Positions 51,028 through 60,291 of a stretch of DNA of 64,000 nt are shown piece after piece. Position 1 is the first letter of the stretch, and each line of letters opens with the position of its first letter. A program made the translations under genes and the position numbers. The notes beneath the pieces were generated by a model. It was not told the DNA's origin. It saw nothing but the letters and a program-made list of their open reading frames with translations, and did no database searches. The DNA comes from Jiangella rhizosphaerae (GTDB lineage Bacteria > Actinomycetota > Actinomycetes > Jiangellales > Jiangellaceae), in the NCBI RefSeq assembly GCF_003579925.1, contig NZ_QUAL01000190.1, positions 35,444 through 99,443 of the forward strand, read 5' to 3'.

Positions 51028-51097
51028 TGAGAACCGTGATCAAGGGCGGTTTACTGTGGCTCTGGCGACACCAAACCGCCCATGATCATGGTTCTCA
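51028..51097. repeat. 25-bp imperfect inverted repeat between convergent genes
   Basis: TGAGAACC...GGGCGGTTT and its complement, with 23 of 25 positions paired and a 20-base loop. It sits between the 44-aa gene and the convergent lipoprotein gene, so it may act as a two-way terminator, or be a dispersed genomic repeat. Confidence 0.75.
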
Positions 51098-51118
51098 GCC
51101 GGCCCGGGCGGGCGATCC

Positions 51119-51499
51119 TCAGAAACTCACGTTCACCGAGCAGTCGGGGATCTCGTCGACCTGCGCGATCGCCTCGTCGTCCACGAAGACGCCCAGCGAC
51201 CCGCTGCAGCCCGAGCTGGACAGCGTCCCGTCGAACTCCGCGCGCACCGCACGCCCGTCCACCGCGGTGCCGGAGCAGGAGGCGTCCCCGCTCAACGACG
51301 TGCCGTCGCGGTTGAGGTCGGTGCTGCAGTCGGGGCCGCTCTCCAGCGTGATGCCGGCGTCGGACAGCTGCCGCGTCACGGCATCTTCCAAGGCCGTGGC
51401 GGCGAGGTCGTTGAGGCTCTGGTCCAGCTGCTCGGAGCAGGCCGTCAGAGCCAGGACGGCACAGCCGAGCAGGACCACGGGGCGCAAGATTCGTCGCAC
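51119..51499 (-). CDS. DUF4333-like lipoprotein
   Basis: 126 residues. Lipoprotein signal VVLLGCAVLALTACSEQLDQ with lipobox LTAC. The mature part has CSTDLNRDGTSLSGDASCSG and two further Cys, fitting the small Cys-paired DUF4333 fold seen in actinobacteria. GTG 51499. Shares an upstream gap with the sulfur leader. Confidence 0.78.
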   Translation of the reverse strand: MRRILRPVVLLGCAVLALTACSEQLDQSLNDLAATALEDAVTRQLSDAGITLESGPDCSTDLNRDGTSLSGDASCSGTAVDGRAVRAEFDGTLSSSGCSGSLGVFVDDEAIAQVDEIPDCSVNVSF

Positions 51500-51529
51500 G
51501 GCGCCGACCCTACCCGCCCCGCAGGAAAA

Positions 51530-51546
51530 CCTATCGAACCGATAGG
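51530..51546. promoter_or_regulatory. CCTATCG/CGATAGG operator-like palindrome
   Basis: Perfect 7-bp inverted repeat with spacer AAC, 31 bases upstream of the lipoprotein start and 75 bases before the leader peptide. The form CCTATnnn...ATAGG is what Rrf2-type regulators (IscR/CymR-like) often bind, which would suit a sulfur operon; inferred. Confidence 0.5.
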
Positions 51547-51620
51547 AAATCTCGAACTGTAAGACAACAATGCCCGAATGGTGGACACGCCGTTCGCGCC
51601 GGGCGCCACAACATGGCACG

Positions 51621-51716
51621 ATGCTCGGCATGTTGTCCGTCATTCCGCTGCTGCTGGTGAGTCGGCGTCACGTCGACTACGGCCGCATGGACAGCATGCT
51701 CTGTCTGGCGTTCTGA
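51621..51716 (+). CDS. cysteine-attenuation leader peptide
   Basis: 31 codons. The end LVSRRHVDYGRMDSMLCLAF matches the actinobacterial leader-peptide type with an RRHVD core and a late Cys, found upstream of cysteine-synthesis genes. The model: ribosome stalling at the Cys codon when cysteine is short changes expression downstream. An in-frame ATG at 51630 is an alternative. The 132 bases to the reductase gene include GGCGCG/CGCGCC stem potential. Confidence 0.75.
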   Translation: MLGMLSVIPLLLVSRRHVDYGRMDSMLCLAF

Positions 51717-51848
51717 CCGCCCCGGACTCACTCAGCCGGGCGCGCGGTCGCGCCGGCGGGCAGCCCGGGCACCGGCCCCGGATCCCTCATCCGCCACCAG
51801 AACCAGCGCGCACCGTGCGTCCCCGACCCCTCGAGGACTGCACTGCAC

Positions 51849-53513
51849 ATGTCTCCCACGCAGACGCCGACCCCCAAGCGCCCCCGGGGCCAGGGGCAGT
51901 GGGCCCTCGGCCACCTGGAGCCGCTGAACCCGAATGAGCGGACCAAGAAGGACGACGACGGGCTCAACGTCCGCAAGCGGATCGAGACCATCTACAGCAA
52001 GCGCGGGTTCGCCAGCATCGACCCGCAGGACCTGCGCGGCCGGTTCCGCTGGTGGGGTCTGTACACGCAGCGCCGCCCCGGCATCCCGGGCGGCAAGACG
52101 GCCGTGCTGGAGCCGCACGAGCTCGACGACGAGTACTTCATGCTGCGGGTGCGCATCGACGGCGGCGCGCTGAGCCTGGAGCAGCTGCGCACCGTCGCGG
52201 AGATCTCGACCACCTACGCGCGTGACACCGCCGACGTCACCGACCGGCAGAACATCCAGCTGCACTGGATCCGGGTCGAGGACGTGCCGGTGATCTGGGA
52301 GAAGCTCGAAGCCGTCGGCCTGAGCACGACGGAGGCCTGCGGCGACGTCCCGCGCGTCATCCTCGGCTCCCCCGTCGCCGGCATCAGCGCCGACGAGGTG
52401 CTCGACCCCACATGGGCGATCGACGAGATCCAGCGCCGCTACATCGGCTCGCCCGAGTTCTCGAACCTGCCGCGCAAGTTCAAGTCGGCGATCAGCGGGC
52501 TGCCCGACATCGTGCACGAGGCCAACGACATCGCCTTCGTCGGCGTGCACCACCCCGAGCACGGCCCCGGCCTGGACCTGTGGGTCGGCGGCGGCCTGTC
52601 GACGAACCCGAAGCTGGCGGTCCGTCTCGGCGCGTGGGTGCCGCTCGAGGAGGTCCCCGACGTCTGGGCCGGCGTCACCGGCATCTTCCGCGACTACGGC
52701 TACCGCCGGCTGCGCCACCGGGCGCGGCTGAAGTTCCTCGTCGACGACTGGGGCCCCGAGAAGTTCCGGGAAGTCCTCGAGTCGGACGAGTACCTCGGCC
52801 GCCGCCTCATCGACGGCCCGCCGCCCCCGCCGCACGTCGAGCCGATCGACCACGTCGGCATCCACGAGCAGAAGGACGGCCGGTTCTACGTCGGCGTCGC
52901 CCCGCTGGTGGGCCGCGTGTCCGGCTCGATGCTGGCGAAGCTGGCCGACGTCATCGAGGCGCATGGCTCGGGCCGGCTGCGCACGACGCCGCACCAGAAG
53001 CTCGTCATCCTCGACGTCGACGGCGACAAGGTCGAGTCGCTGGTCACCGCGCTGGACGCGATCGGCCTGCAGGCGCGGCCGAGCGTGTTCCGCCGCAACA
53101 CGATGGCCTGCACGGGCCTGGAGTACTGCAAGCTGGCCATCGTCGAGACCAAGCAGCTCGCCGTCGACACCGTCGCCGAGCTGGAGCGGCGGCTGGCCGA
53201 CCTCAACGAGCAGCTGGACGTGCCGATCTCGCTGCACCTCAACGGCTGCCCGAACTCGTGCGCGCGCATCCAGGTCGCCGACATCGGCCTCAAGGGGCAG
53301 ATCGTCAAGGGCGAGGAGGGCTTCCAGGTCCACCTCGGCGGCGGCCTCGGCCTCGACGCCGGCTTCGGCCGCAAGCTGCGCGGACTCAAGGTGACGGCGG
53401 CCGAGCTGCCCGACTACGTGGAGCGCGTCGTCCGGCGCTTCGCCGACCAGCGGACAGACGGCGAGCGGTTCGCCCAGTGGGTGGCCCGCGCCGACGAGGA
53501 CGCACTCCAGTGA
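51849..53513 (+). CDS. sir: ferredoxin-dependent sulfite reductase
   Basis: 554 residues. Two ferredoxin-like and two siroheme/4Fe-4S half-domains. DVTDRQNIQLHWIRVEDVP is the first siroheme contact. The cluster Cys are in MACTGLEYCKLAIVETK and LNGCPNSCARIQ. It reduces sulfite to sulfide with six electrons from ferredoxin; nitrite reductase is the alternative, but the CysH neighbour supports sulfite. ATG 51849. Confidence 0.9.
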   Translation: MSPTQTPTPKRPRGQGQWALGHLEPLNPNERTKKDDDGLNVRKRIETIYSKRGFASIDPQDLRGRFRWWGLYTQRRPGIPGGKTAVLEPHELDDEYFMLRVRIDGGALSLEQLRTVAEISTTYARDTADVTDRQNIQLHWIRVEDVPVIWEKLEAVGLSTTEACGDVPRVILGSPVAGISADEVLDPTWAIDEIQRRYIGSPEFSNLPRKFKSAISGLPDIVHEANDIAFVGVHHPEHGPGLDLWVGGGLSTNPKLAVRLGAWVPLEEVPDVWAGVTGIFRDYGYRRLRHRARLKFLVDDWGPEKFREVLESDEYLGRRLIDGPPPPPHVEPIDHVGIHEQKDGRFYVGVAPLVGRVSGSMLAKLADVIEAHGSGRLRTTPHQKLVILDVDGDKVESLVTALDAIGLQARPSVFRRNTMACTGLEYCKLAIVETKQLAVDTVAELERRLADLNEQLDVPISLHLNGCPNSCARIQVADIGLKGQIVKGEEGFQVHLGGGLGLDAGFGRKLRGLKVTAAELPDYVERVVRRFADQRTDGERFAQWVARADEDALQ

Positions 53514-53529
53514 GGACGGCGAACTAGAC

Positions 53530-53688
53530 ATGGCCGAGACCAGGGCCGCGATCATGCACTGCCCGTTCTGCGCGGAGGAGGACCTCCACCCCGTGGAGGA
53601 GCCGCACGGTGCGTGGGAGTGCCGGTCCTGTCTGCGGGTGTTCTCGGTGAAACTGCTCGGCCTCTCGACCAGAAGGAGCGCAGGATGA
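53530..53688 (+). CDS. 52-aa zinc-ribbon protein of the sulfate reduction operon
   Basis: MAETRAAIMHCPFCAEEDLH is followed by a stretch with WECRSCLRVFSVK: two CxxC pairs spaced 17 apart, a classic ribbon. It lies 16 bases after sir and overlaps cysH by ATGA, so it is coupled to both. Function not proven; a stabiliser or redox partner of the reductases is possible. Confidence 0.8.
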   Translation: MAETRAAIMHCPFCAEEDLHPVEEPHGAWECRSCLRVFSVKLLGLSTRRSAG

Positions 53689-54380
53689 CCCTCTGCCCGA
53701 CGAACTCCCTCGAGGCGCTCGCGCTGGACGCCGCGCGGAACCTGGAGGACGCACCGGCCGGCGAGATCGTCCGCTGGGCGCACGAGACCTTCGGCGAGCG
53801 GTTCGCCATCACCGCCTCGATGGCCGACGGCGTGCTGTCGCACGTGGCGTCGACGGCGGTGCCGGGCATCAAGGTGCTGTTCCTCGACACCGGCTACCAC
53901 TTCGCCGAGACCATCGGGACCCGCGACGCCATCGCCGCGACGTACGACGTCGAGGTCGAGACGATCACGCACCCGCTGCGCGTCCCCGAGCACGAGGCCG
54001 AGTACGGCAAGCTCTACGAGATCGACGCCGACCTGTGCTGCGCCATCCGCAAGGTGTGGCCGCTGGACCGCGCGCTGAAGCCGTACGACGCCTGGGCCGG
54101 CGGCGTCCGCCGCGCCGAGGCGCCGTCCCGCGCCGGCACGCCCGTCGTCGCCTGGGACCCCAAGCGCGGCAAGGTCAAGGTGAACCCGCTGGCCACCTGG
54201 ACCGACGAGCAGGTCGACGCCTACGTCGCCGAGCACAACATCCTGGTGAACCCGCTGCGCGAGCTCGGCTACCTGTCCATCGGCTGCGAGCCGTGCACCC
54301 GCCCCGTCGCGCCCGGCGAGGATCCGCGTGCGGGCCGCTGGGCCGGCTCGTCGAAGACCGAGTGCGGGATCAACATCTGA
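53685..54380 (+). CDS. cysH: APS/PAPS reductase
   Basis: 231 residues. ITASMADGVLSHVAS is the PP-loop, followed by LFLDTGYHFAETI. DLCCAIRKV and GCEPCTRPV are the two Cys pairs that bind the [4Fe-4S] cluster, which marks the APS-using (assimilatory bacterial) type. SSKTECGIN near the end holds the catalytic Cys. It makes sulfite for sir. Overlaps the genes on both sides. Confidence 0.93.
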   Translation: MTLCPTNSLEALALDAARNLEDAPAGEIVRWAHETFGERFAITASMADGVLSHVASTAVPGIKVLFLDTGYHFAETIGTRDAIAATYDVEVETITHPLRVPEHEAEYGKLYEIDADLCCAIRKVWPLDRALKPYDAWAGGVRRAEAPSRAGTPVVAWDPKRGKVKVNPLATWTDEQVDAYVAEHNILVNPLRELGYLSIGCEPCTRPVAPGEDPRAGRWAGSSKTECGINI

Positions 54381-55558
54381 TGTATCCGCTGCAGCTGGAC
54401 GTCGAAGGCAAGCGGGTCGTCGTGGTCGGCGGCGGCCCGGTGGCGTCCCGCCGCGCACGTCCCCTCGTCGACGCCGGGGCCGAGGTGCACCTGGTGGCGC
54501 CGTTCCTGTGCGAGCCGCTGGCCGAGCTGGTCGCGGCCGGACGGGTCACCTGGTCGCCGCGCGACTACGCCGACGGCGACCTCCAGGGCGCCTGGCTGGT
54601 GCACACCGCGACCGGCGACCCGCGGGTCGACGACGCCGTCGCCGTGGCCGCCGACGCCCAGCGCACCTGGTGCGTCCGCGCCGACGACGCGAGCCGCTCG
54701 GCCGCGTGGACCCCGGCCGTCGCCCGGGTCGGCGACGTCCTGGTCGCCGTCACCGCCGGCGGCGACCCGCGGCGCGCCGTCCGGCTACGCAACGCCGTCC
54801 AGACCGCGCTGGAGACCGGCGAGCTGCCGCTGCGGCGACACCGGGCCGCCCGACGGGGTCGGGTCGCCCTCGTGGGCGGCGGCCCTGGACACCCCGGGCT
54901 CATCACGACGCGCGGCCGGCAGCTGCTGGCCGCCGCCGACGTCGTCGTGGTCGACCGCCTGGCGCCGCGCGCCCTGCTGGCCGAGCTCGACGACGACGTC
55001 GAGGTCATCGACGTCGGCAAGACGCCCGGCCACCACCCGGTCCCCCAGCACGAGATCAACCGGCTGCTGGTCGAGCACGCCCAGGCCGGCAAGCAGGTCG
55101 TCCGGCTCAAGGGCGGCGACCCGTTCGTCCTCGGCCGCGGCGGCGAGGAGGCGGCCGCTTGCCGGGCCGCCGGCGTCCCCGTCGAGGTCGTCCCCGGTGT
55201 GACGAGCGCGGTCGCCGTGCCCGCCTCCGCCGGGATCCCCGTCACGCACCGCGGCCTGGCCAAGCAGTTCACGGTCGTCTCCGGGCACGAGGGCCTCGAC
55301 TGGGCCAACCTCGCCGGCACCGAGGGCACCCTCGTGTTCCTCATGGGCGTCAGCCTGCTCGCCGACACCGCCGCCCAGCTCGTCGCGCACGGCATGGACC
55401 CCGGCACCCCCGCCGCCGTCGTCGAGGACGGCTTCGGCCCGCGTCAGCGGGTCACCACCGCGCCGCTCTCCGGTATCGCCCAGGCGGCCGCCGAGGCCGG
55501 CGCCAAGCCGCCGGCCGTCATCGTCGTCGGCGACGTCGCCGCGCTCGCCTCCGTCTGA
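54380..55558 (+). CDS. cysG: siroheme synthase (precorrin-2 dehydrogenase + uroporphyrinogen-III methyltransferase)
   Basis: 392 residues. The N-terminal NAD-dependent dehydrogenase part (RVVVVGGGPVASRRARPLVD, 1-150) is joined to a SUMT domain (VALVGGGPGHPGLITTRGRQ, VVRLKGGDPFVLGRGGEEA, VVPGVTSAVAVPASAGIPVT). It supplies siroheme for sir. ATG 54380 abuts the cysH stop by one base. The chelatase part of full CysG is reduced, so a separate SirB may be needed. Confidence 0.88.
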   Translation: MYPLQLDVEGKRVVVVGGGPVASRRARPLVDAGAEVHLVAPFLCEPLAELVAAGRVTWSPRDYADGDLQGAWLVHTATGDPRVDDAVAVAADAQRTWCVRADDASRSAAWTPAVARVGDVLVAVTAGGDPRRAVRLRNAVQTALETGELPLRRHRAARRGRVALVGGGPGHPGLITTRGRQLLAAADVVVVDRLAPRALLAELDDDVEVIDVGKTPGHHPVPQHEINRLLVEHAQAGKQVVRLKGGDPFVLGRGGEEAAACRAAGVPVEVVPGVTSAVAVPASAGIPVTHRGLAKQFTVVSGHEGLDWANLAGTEGTLVFLMGVSLLADTAAQLVAHGMDPGTPAAVVEDGFGPRQRVTTAPLSGIAQAAAEAGAKPPAVIVVGDVAALASV

Positions 55559-55783
55559 CGCCGCCCTCTCCGCTCGCCTCGCCTCGCCACGCGGGGGCCC
55601 GTTGCCCCGGTCGGCACGCCCGCGCGATCGCGGCCGCTCGCGATGACACCGGCCCGCCCCGACCGGCGCCGACCGGGCGGGACGACCCAGCGCGGACGTC
55701 GCGCGGAACCGGCGCGTAACGCGGTCGTCACATAGCGCCCGCGACCTGCCGTTGCCGACGCCAAGACGTGATGCCGACAGCCC
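55559..55783. other. intergenic region after cysG
   Basis: GC-rich sequence without a supported gene or clear terminator. Confidence 0.5.
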
Positions 55784-55816
55784 TTGACGTGAAGATTGGA
55801 TCCTGTATCTTCAATC
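55784..55816 (+). promoter_or_regulatory. promoter with overlapping operator for the carboxylate cluster
   Basis: TTGACG (55784) and TATCTT (55806) are 16 bases apart. The string ATCCTGTATCTT overlaps the -10 and is nearly the same as ATCCAGTATCTT upstream of the aldolase gene at the far end of the cluster. The predicted leader before ATG 55934 is about 115 bases. Confidence 0.5.
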
Positions 55817-55933
55817 GACATACGTCCAGGGTGGGCCTGGATGCCACGAGCCGGCCGGTTGCGGGCTGAGCACAGTCGCCCGCAGCCGGCCGATTCACAC
55901 GGTCGACGACGGCACGACTCACGGGAGTGGTGG

Positions 55934-56959
55934 ATGGCCAAGATCTCGTTCGGTATCCGGGTGCCCAATTCGGGCCCGCTGTCCGGCGTCGAGAACATCG
56001 TGCGGACCGCGCAGAAGGCCGAGGAGCTGGGCTTCGACTCGATCTTCGTGCACGACCACGTGGTCTGGAGCACGGAGATGCACCGCCACCACATCTCCTC
56101 GGGCGCGCACGAGGCGCTGGCCGACGACCAGTCGGCCGACTTCTACGAGGCACTCACCGTCATCGGCTACCTCGCCGCCGTCACCAGCCGGGTCCAGATC
56201 GGCGTCGCCTGCCTGGTGATGCCGACCCGCAACCCGATCTACGCCGCCAAGCAGCTGGCGACGCTGGACCACCTCAGCAACGGCCGGCTCATCGCCGGGG
56301 TCGGGCTCGGGTCGAAGGCGAGCCAGTCGTCCAACGAGTTCGAGGTGTTCGGCGTCGACTTCAAGCAGCGGGCGCGGCTCACCGACGAGTACATCGACGC
56401 CATGCGGGCGATCTGGACCCAGCCGCTCGCGACCTACCACGGCAGGCACGTCAGCTTCGACGACGCCGAGATCTACCCCAAGCCCGTGCAGCAGCCGCAC
56501 CCGCCCATCTGGGTCGGCGGCTGGACGGACTACGCCGCGCGCCGCACCGGCCGGGTCGGCGACGGCTGGGTGCCGGGCTGGCTGTCGCCGAAGGAGATGG
56601 CCCGGGGCGCGGAGATCGTCCGCGACACCGCCGCCGAGTACGGCCGCGACCCCGGCGCCATCACCATCGCCGTCGAGAAGCTGGCCGTCATCAAGCGCGA
56701 CCGCGACGCCGCGCTGGAGCGCGCCATCCCCACGGTCCGCACCAGCAGCACCACGTACGAACGCGATGTCGACGACATCTCGTTCGCGCTCGACCGCCAC
56801 ATCTTCGGCTCGGTCGACGACGTGAAGCGGCGGGTGGAGGAGTTCGTCGAGGCGGGCGTGACCCACTTCGAGCTGAAGCTGATCTACCCGTCCATCGACG
56901 ATCTCGAGGACCAGATGACCCTCTGGGCCGACGAGATCCTGCCGCTCTACCGCGACTGA
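55934..56959 (+). CDS. LLM-class flavin-dependent oxidoreductase
   Basis: 341 residues, luciferase-like TIM barrel. GIRVPNSGPLSGVENIVRTA, FDSIFVHDHVVWSTEM, GRLIAGVGLGSKASQ and PPIWVGGWTDYAARRTGRVG are family signs; binds FMN or F420. First gene of the TTT-linked cluster, so it probably oxidises the imported carboxylate or a product of it. ATG 55934 has GGGAGTGG upstream. Confidence 0.88.
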   Translation: MAKISFGIRVPNSGPLSGVENIVRTAQKAEELGFDSIFVHDHVVWSTEMHRHHISSGAHEALADDQSADFYEALTVIGYLAAVTSRVQIGVACLVMPTRNPIYAAKQLATLDHLSNGRLIAGVGLGSKASQSSNEFEVFGVDFKQRARLTDEYIDAMRAIWTQPLATYHGRHVSFDDAEIYPKPVQQPHPPIWVGGWTDYAARRTGRVGDGWVPGWLSPKEMARGAEIVRDTAAEYGRDPGAITIAVEKLAVIKRDRDAALERAIPTVRTSSTTYERDVDDISFALDRHIFGSVDDVKRRVEEFVEAGVTHFELKLIYPSIDDLEDQMTLWADEILPLYRD

Positions 56960-57040
56960 CACCGTCCGGCGAGCAGGCGCGGCACCCCACTGACCAACGG
57001 AGTTCGTTCGTACATCCCAGCTGAAGGATTGGACGAGTTC

Positions 57041-58075
57041 ATGTCCCGTACCGCACTACGATCGCCGCGTCGCCGGCGCGCGACCGCCGCCGCCGCGCTC
57101 GCCCTCGTCGCCCCGCTGGTCCTCACCGCATGCGGCGAGGACTCGGCGGCCGGCTCCGACGACGGCACCTGGGAGCCTGAGCGCGACATCGACTGGATCG
57201 TGCCGTACACCCCCGGCGGCGGCTTCGACACCTACTCGCGCGGCATCGCCGAGGTGATGCAGAACGGCCACCTGCCCGACGGCGTCAACGTCGTCGTCCG
57301 CAACTCTCCCCCGCTGCCCCAGGGCATCAGCTCGATGTTCAACGCCGAGCCCGACGGGTACACGATCGGCATCCTGCCGATGCCCGCCGCGATCGCCCAG
57401 GAGATCCAGGAGCCCGACCTCGCGCAGTGGACGACCAGCGAGTTCACCGTCCTGGGGCAGGTCGACGAGAACGGCTACGTCGTCTACGTGCCGGCCGACT
57501 CGCCGTTCGAGACCATCGAGGACCTCATCGCCGCCGAGGACATCCGCGCGATCACCGTCGAGGAGGGCTCGTCCTCCGCGCTGGCCGGGCTGGCCACCAT
57601 CAGGGCGCTGGACCTCGACGCCGACGTCACGTACGGCGCCGAGGGCTCGGCGGAGGTCGTGACGGCGGCCCTGCGCGGCGACGCCGACTTCTTCGTCTAC
57701 GGCAGCACCGACCTCGTCGGGTTCGTCGAATCCGGCGACATCCGGCCGCTCATGTACCTGGGTACCGAGGACCAGCTGCCGGAGAACGTCGACTGGCTGC
57801 AGGACGTCCCGACCGCCGAGGAGGCCGGCTTCCCCGACCTCGCCGGCGCCGTCACCGAGCTGCGCGTCATCGTCGCGCCGCCGGACCTGCCGGAGCCGGT
57901 CGCCGAGTACCTGCGCGGCGCCCTCGCCGACACGATGGCCGACGAGGAGTTCGTGACCTGGGCCGAGGAGGCCGGCCGGCCGATCGTTCCGCGGACCGCC
58001 GAGGAGACCGAGGCGAACATCGCCGAACAGATCGAGCAGATGGAGGAACTCGTCCCGCAACTGGCCGACGGCTGA
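57041..58075 (+). CDS. TctC-type substrate-binding lipoprotein
   Basis: 344 residues. Signal with lipobox (LALVAPLVLTACGED). The mature part is a Bug/TctC Venus-flytrap: IDWIVPYTPGGGFDTYSRGI, VRNSPPLPQGISSMF and a C-terminal PEPVAEYLRGALADTM. It binds a carboxylate outside the cell and hands it to TctAB. ATG 57041 is chosen; a TTG at 57029 lies too near the ribosome site. Confidence 0.9.
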   Translation: MSRTALRSPRRRRATAAAALALVAPLVLTACGEDSAAGSDDGTWEPERDIDWIVPYTPGGGFDTYSRGIAEVMQNGHLPDGVNVVVRNSPPLPQGISSMFNAEPDGYTIGILPMPAAIAQEIQEPDLAQWTTSEFTVLGQVDENGYVVYVPADSPFETIEDLIAAEDIRAITVEEGSSSALAGLATIRALDLDADVTYGAEGSAEVVTAALRGDADFFVYGSTDLVGFVESGDIRPLMYLGTEDQLPENVDWLQDVPTAEEAGFPDLAGAVTELRVIVAPPDLPEPVAEYLRGALADTMADEEFVTWAEEAGRPIVPRTAEETEANIAEQIEQMEELVPQLADG

Positions 58076-58119
58076 CGGATCGGGCCGCGCTCCGGCGCGC
58101 CTGACAGGAGGTTTGGCTC

Positions 58120-60255
58120 GTGGATTTCGGTTCTGGCCTGGTCGAGGCCCTGCAGCAGATGACGACGTGGTCGTTCCTGCTGTGGTTCCTGATCGGGGTG
58201 CTCAACGGAACGATCTTCGGACTGCTGCCGGGGCTGAGCGGGTCGGTGGGCATCGCCCTGATGATCCCGTTCACCTTCGACATGGAGCCCATGCAGGCGA
58301 TGGGGCTGTTCGTCGCGGCCCTCGCCGGCCAGAACTTCGCCGGGTCGATCACGGCGATCCTCATCAACACGCCGGGATCGTCGGTGAACGCGGCCACGAC
58401 GTACGACGGCTACCCGTTGTCGAGACAGGGGCGCGGCGGCTTCGCCATCGGCGTCTCGGCGATGGCGTCGTTCCTCGGGTCGCTCATCGGCATCGCGATC
58501 ATCATCGCGCTGTTCCCGCTGACCCGCAGCATCCTGCTGTCGTTCTCGTTCCCCGAGCTGACGATGCTCGGGGTGCTCGGGCTGGCGGTCATCGCGGTCG
58601 CCTCGCGCGGCTCGATGATCAAGGGCCTGATCGCCGGCATGATCGGCCTGCTGATCTCGTTCGTCGGCTTCGCCCCGATCGGCGGTGACGTCCGCTACGT
58701 GTTCGGCCAGGCCGAGCTGTACGACGGCATCGGCGCGGTCATCGTGCTGATCGGCCTGTTCGCCGTGACCGAGGCGCTGAGCCTGATCGTGCACAACCAG
58801 AAGGTGGCCGCCGGTTCCGGCACCACCCGGCTGGGTCGCTCGCAGGTCTGGGAGGGCGCCCGCTACGTCTTCACCAAGCCGTTCCTGCTGCTGCGCAGCT
58901 CGGTGCTCGGGACGGGGATCGGCCTCATCCCGGCGGTCGGCGGGACGCTCGCGGCCTTCCTGGCCTACTTCCAGGCCGCGAAGACCGTCCGCGACCCGAA
59001 GTTCGGCCAGGGCGACCCGCGCGGCGTCCTGGCCCCCGAGGCCGCCAACGACGCCAAGGACGCCGGTGCGGCGCTGCCCAGCCTCGCGTTCGGCATCCCG
59101 GGCAGCGCCGACTGGGCGATCGTGCTGGGCGCGATGATCATGCACGGCATCACGCCCGGCCCGAACCTCATCCGCGACAGCCCGGACATCGTCTGGATGA
59201 GCATCCTGGTGATCATCGGCGCGAGCTTCGTGTCGTCCAGCTTCGGCATCGTGTTCGCGCCGTGGCTGACGAAGGTGACGAAGGTGCGGGCCAGCCTGCT
59301 GGCGCCGCTGATCATCGTGCTGGCGGTCACCGGGGCGTACGGCATCGAGTCGCGGACGACGGACGTGCTGCTGGCCATCGCGTTCGGCCTGCTCGGCTAT
59401 GCGATGCGGGCGATCGGGATGCCGGTCATCCCACTGATCCTCGGCTTGGTGCTCGGCCCGATGGTGGAGCGGTCGTATCTGCAGTCGGTCGAGACCTTCG
59501 GCGGGCTCAGCGCGTTCGTGACCCGTCCCATCTCGCTGGTGCTGGTGGTCCTCACCGTCGCGGTCATCGTCTTCGAGATCGTCTCGAACCGGCGCGCCAA
59601 GGTGCCCGAGGAGGCCAAGCGCGAGGGCGTCCGGTCGGCGACCCGGCCGCGGACGCTGGCGATCATCGCCCTGTTCGGGGTGATCGCGGCGGTCGCGCTG
59701 GTGCTGGCCACGGACTTCCGCGAGCAGTCCCGCACGTTCCCGCTGATCATCTCGACCGTCATGCTGGCGCTGGTCGTGCTGTACCTGGCGATCGCGCTGG
59801 TGCCGGTGCTGCGGCGCCGGTTCGGCGGGGTGATCGCCGACGGCCACGGCATGGAGCAGCTGATGCACGTGCCGGACGACCTGCGCGAGCAGCTGGACGA
59901 GGCTGTCTCAGCGGCCGACGGCTCCGGCCCGGACCCCGCGGCGCAGGCCGGGACCGCCACCAAGGTGGAGACCGCGACGGCCGTGGAGCCGGCCGGCGAG
60001 CAGGAGGCGAACGCCGACCTCGCGGCCCGGATGCGCAACTCCATCGTCCTGCTGGTCGCGTTCGCCGCCGGCGTCTGGCTGGTCGGGCTGGCCGTCACGG
60101 TGCCGGTCGTCCTGTTCCTGATGATGCGCTACGTGGGCCGGGAGACCTGGCGCACGACGGTGATCACCACCGTGGTCACCTCCGCGGCGTTGTACTTCCT
60201 GTTCGTGTCCGTCCTGCGGATGCCACTGGAGGGCGGCACCCTGGTGCCGTTCTGA
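58120..60255 (+). CDS. fused TctA-TctB tripartite tricarboxylate permease
   Basis: 711 residues. TctA part (1 to about 490): LNGTIFGLLPGLSGSVGIAL, SITAILINTPGSSVNAATTY, GIGLIPAVGGTLAAFLAYF and FGIPGSADWAIVLGAMIMHG. It is followed by a TctB-like four-helix part (about 510-711) split by a hydrophilic linker rich in Ala/Glu. TctA and TctB are usually two genes. GTG 58120 with AGGAGG upstream. Works with the TctC gene 44 bases before it. Confidence 0.9.
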   Translation: MDFGSGLVEALQQMTTWSFLLWFLIGVLNGTIFGLLPGLSGSVGIALMIPFTFDMEPMQAMGLFVAALAGQNFAGSITAILINTPGSSVNAATTYDGYPLSRQGRGGFAIGVSAMASFLGSLIGIAIIIALFPLTRSILLSFSFPELTMLGVLGLAVIAVASRGSMIKGLIAGMIGLLISFVGFAPIGGDVRYVFGQAELYDGIGAVIVLIGLFAVTEALSLIVHNQKVAAGSGTTRLGRSQVWEGARYVFTKPFLLLRSSVLGTGIGLIPAVGGTLAAFLAYFQAAKTVRDPKFGQGDPRGVLAPEAANDAKDAGAALPSLAFGIPGSADWAIVLGAMIMHGITPGPNLIRDSPDIVWMSILVIIGASFVSSSFGIVFAPWLTKVTKVRASLLAPLIIVLAVTGAYGIESRTTDVLLAIAFGLLGYAMRAIGMPVIPLILGLVLGPMVERSYLQSVETFGGLSAFVTRPISLVLVVLTVAVIVFEIVSNRRAKVPEEAKREGVRSATRPRTLAIIALFGVIAAVALVLATDFREQSRTFPLIISTVMLALVVLYLAIALVPVLRRRFGGVIADGHGMEQLMHVPDDLREQLDEAVSAADGSGPDPAAQAGTATKVETATAVEPAGEQEANADLAARMRNSIVLLVAFAAGVWLVGLAVTVPVVLFLMMRYVGRETWRTTVITTVVTSAALYFLFVSVLRMPLEGGTLVPF

Positions 60256-60291
60256 CGCCGTCCACCCACTCGAGAAGGGACCAGCGGGCCG

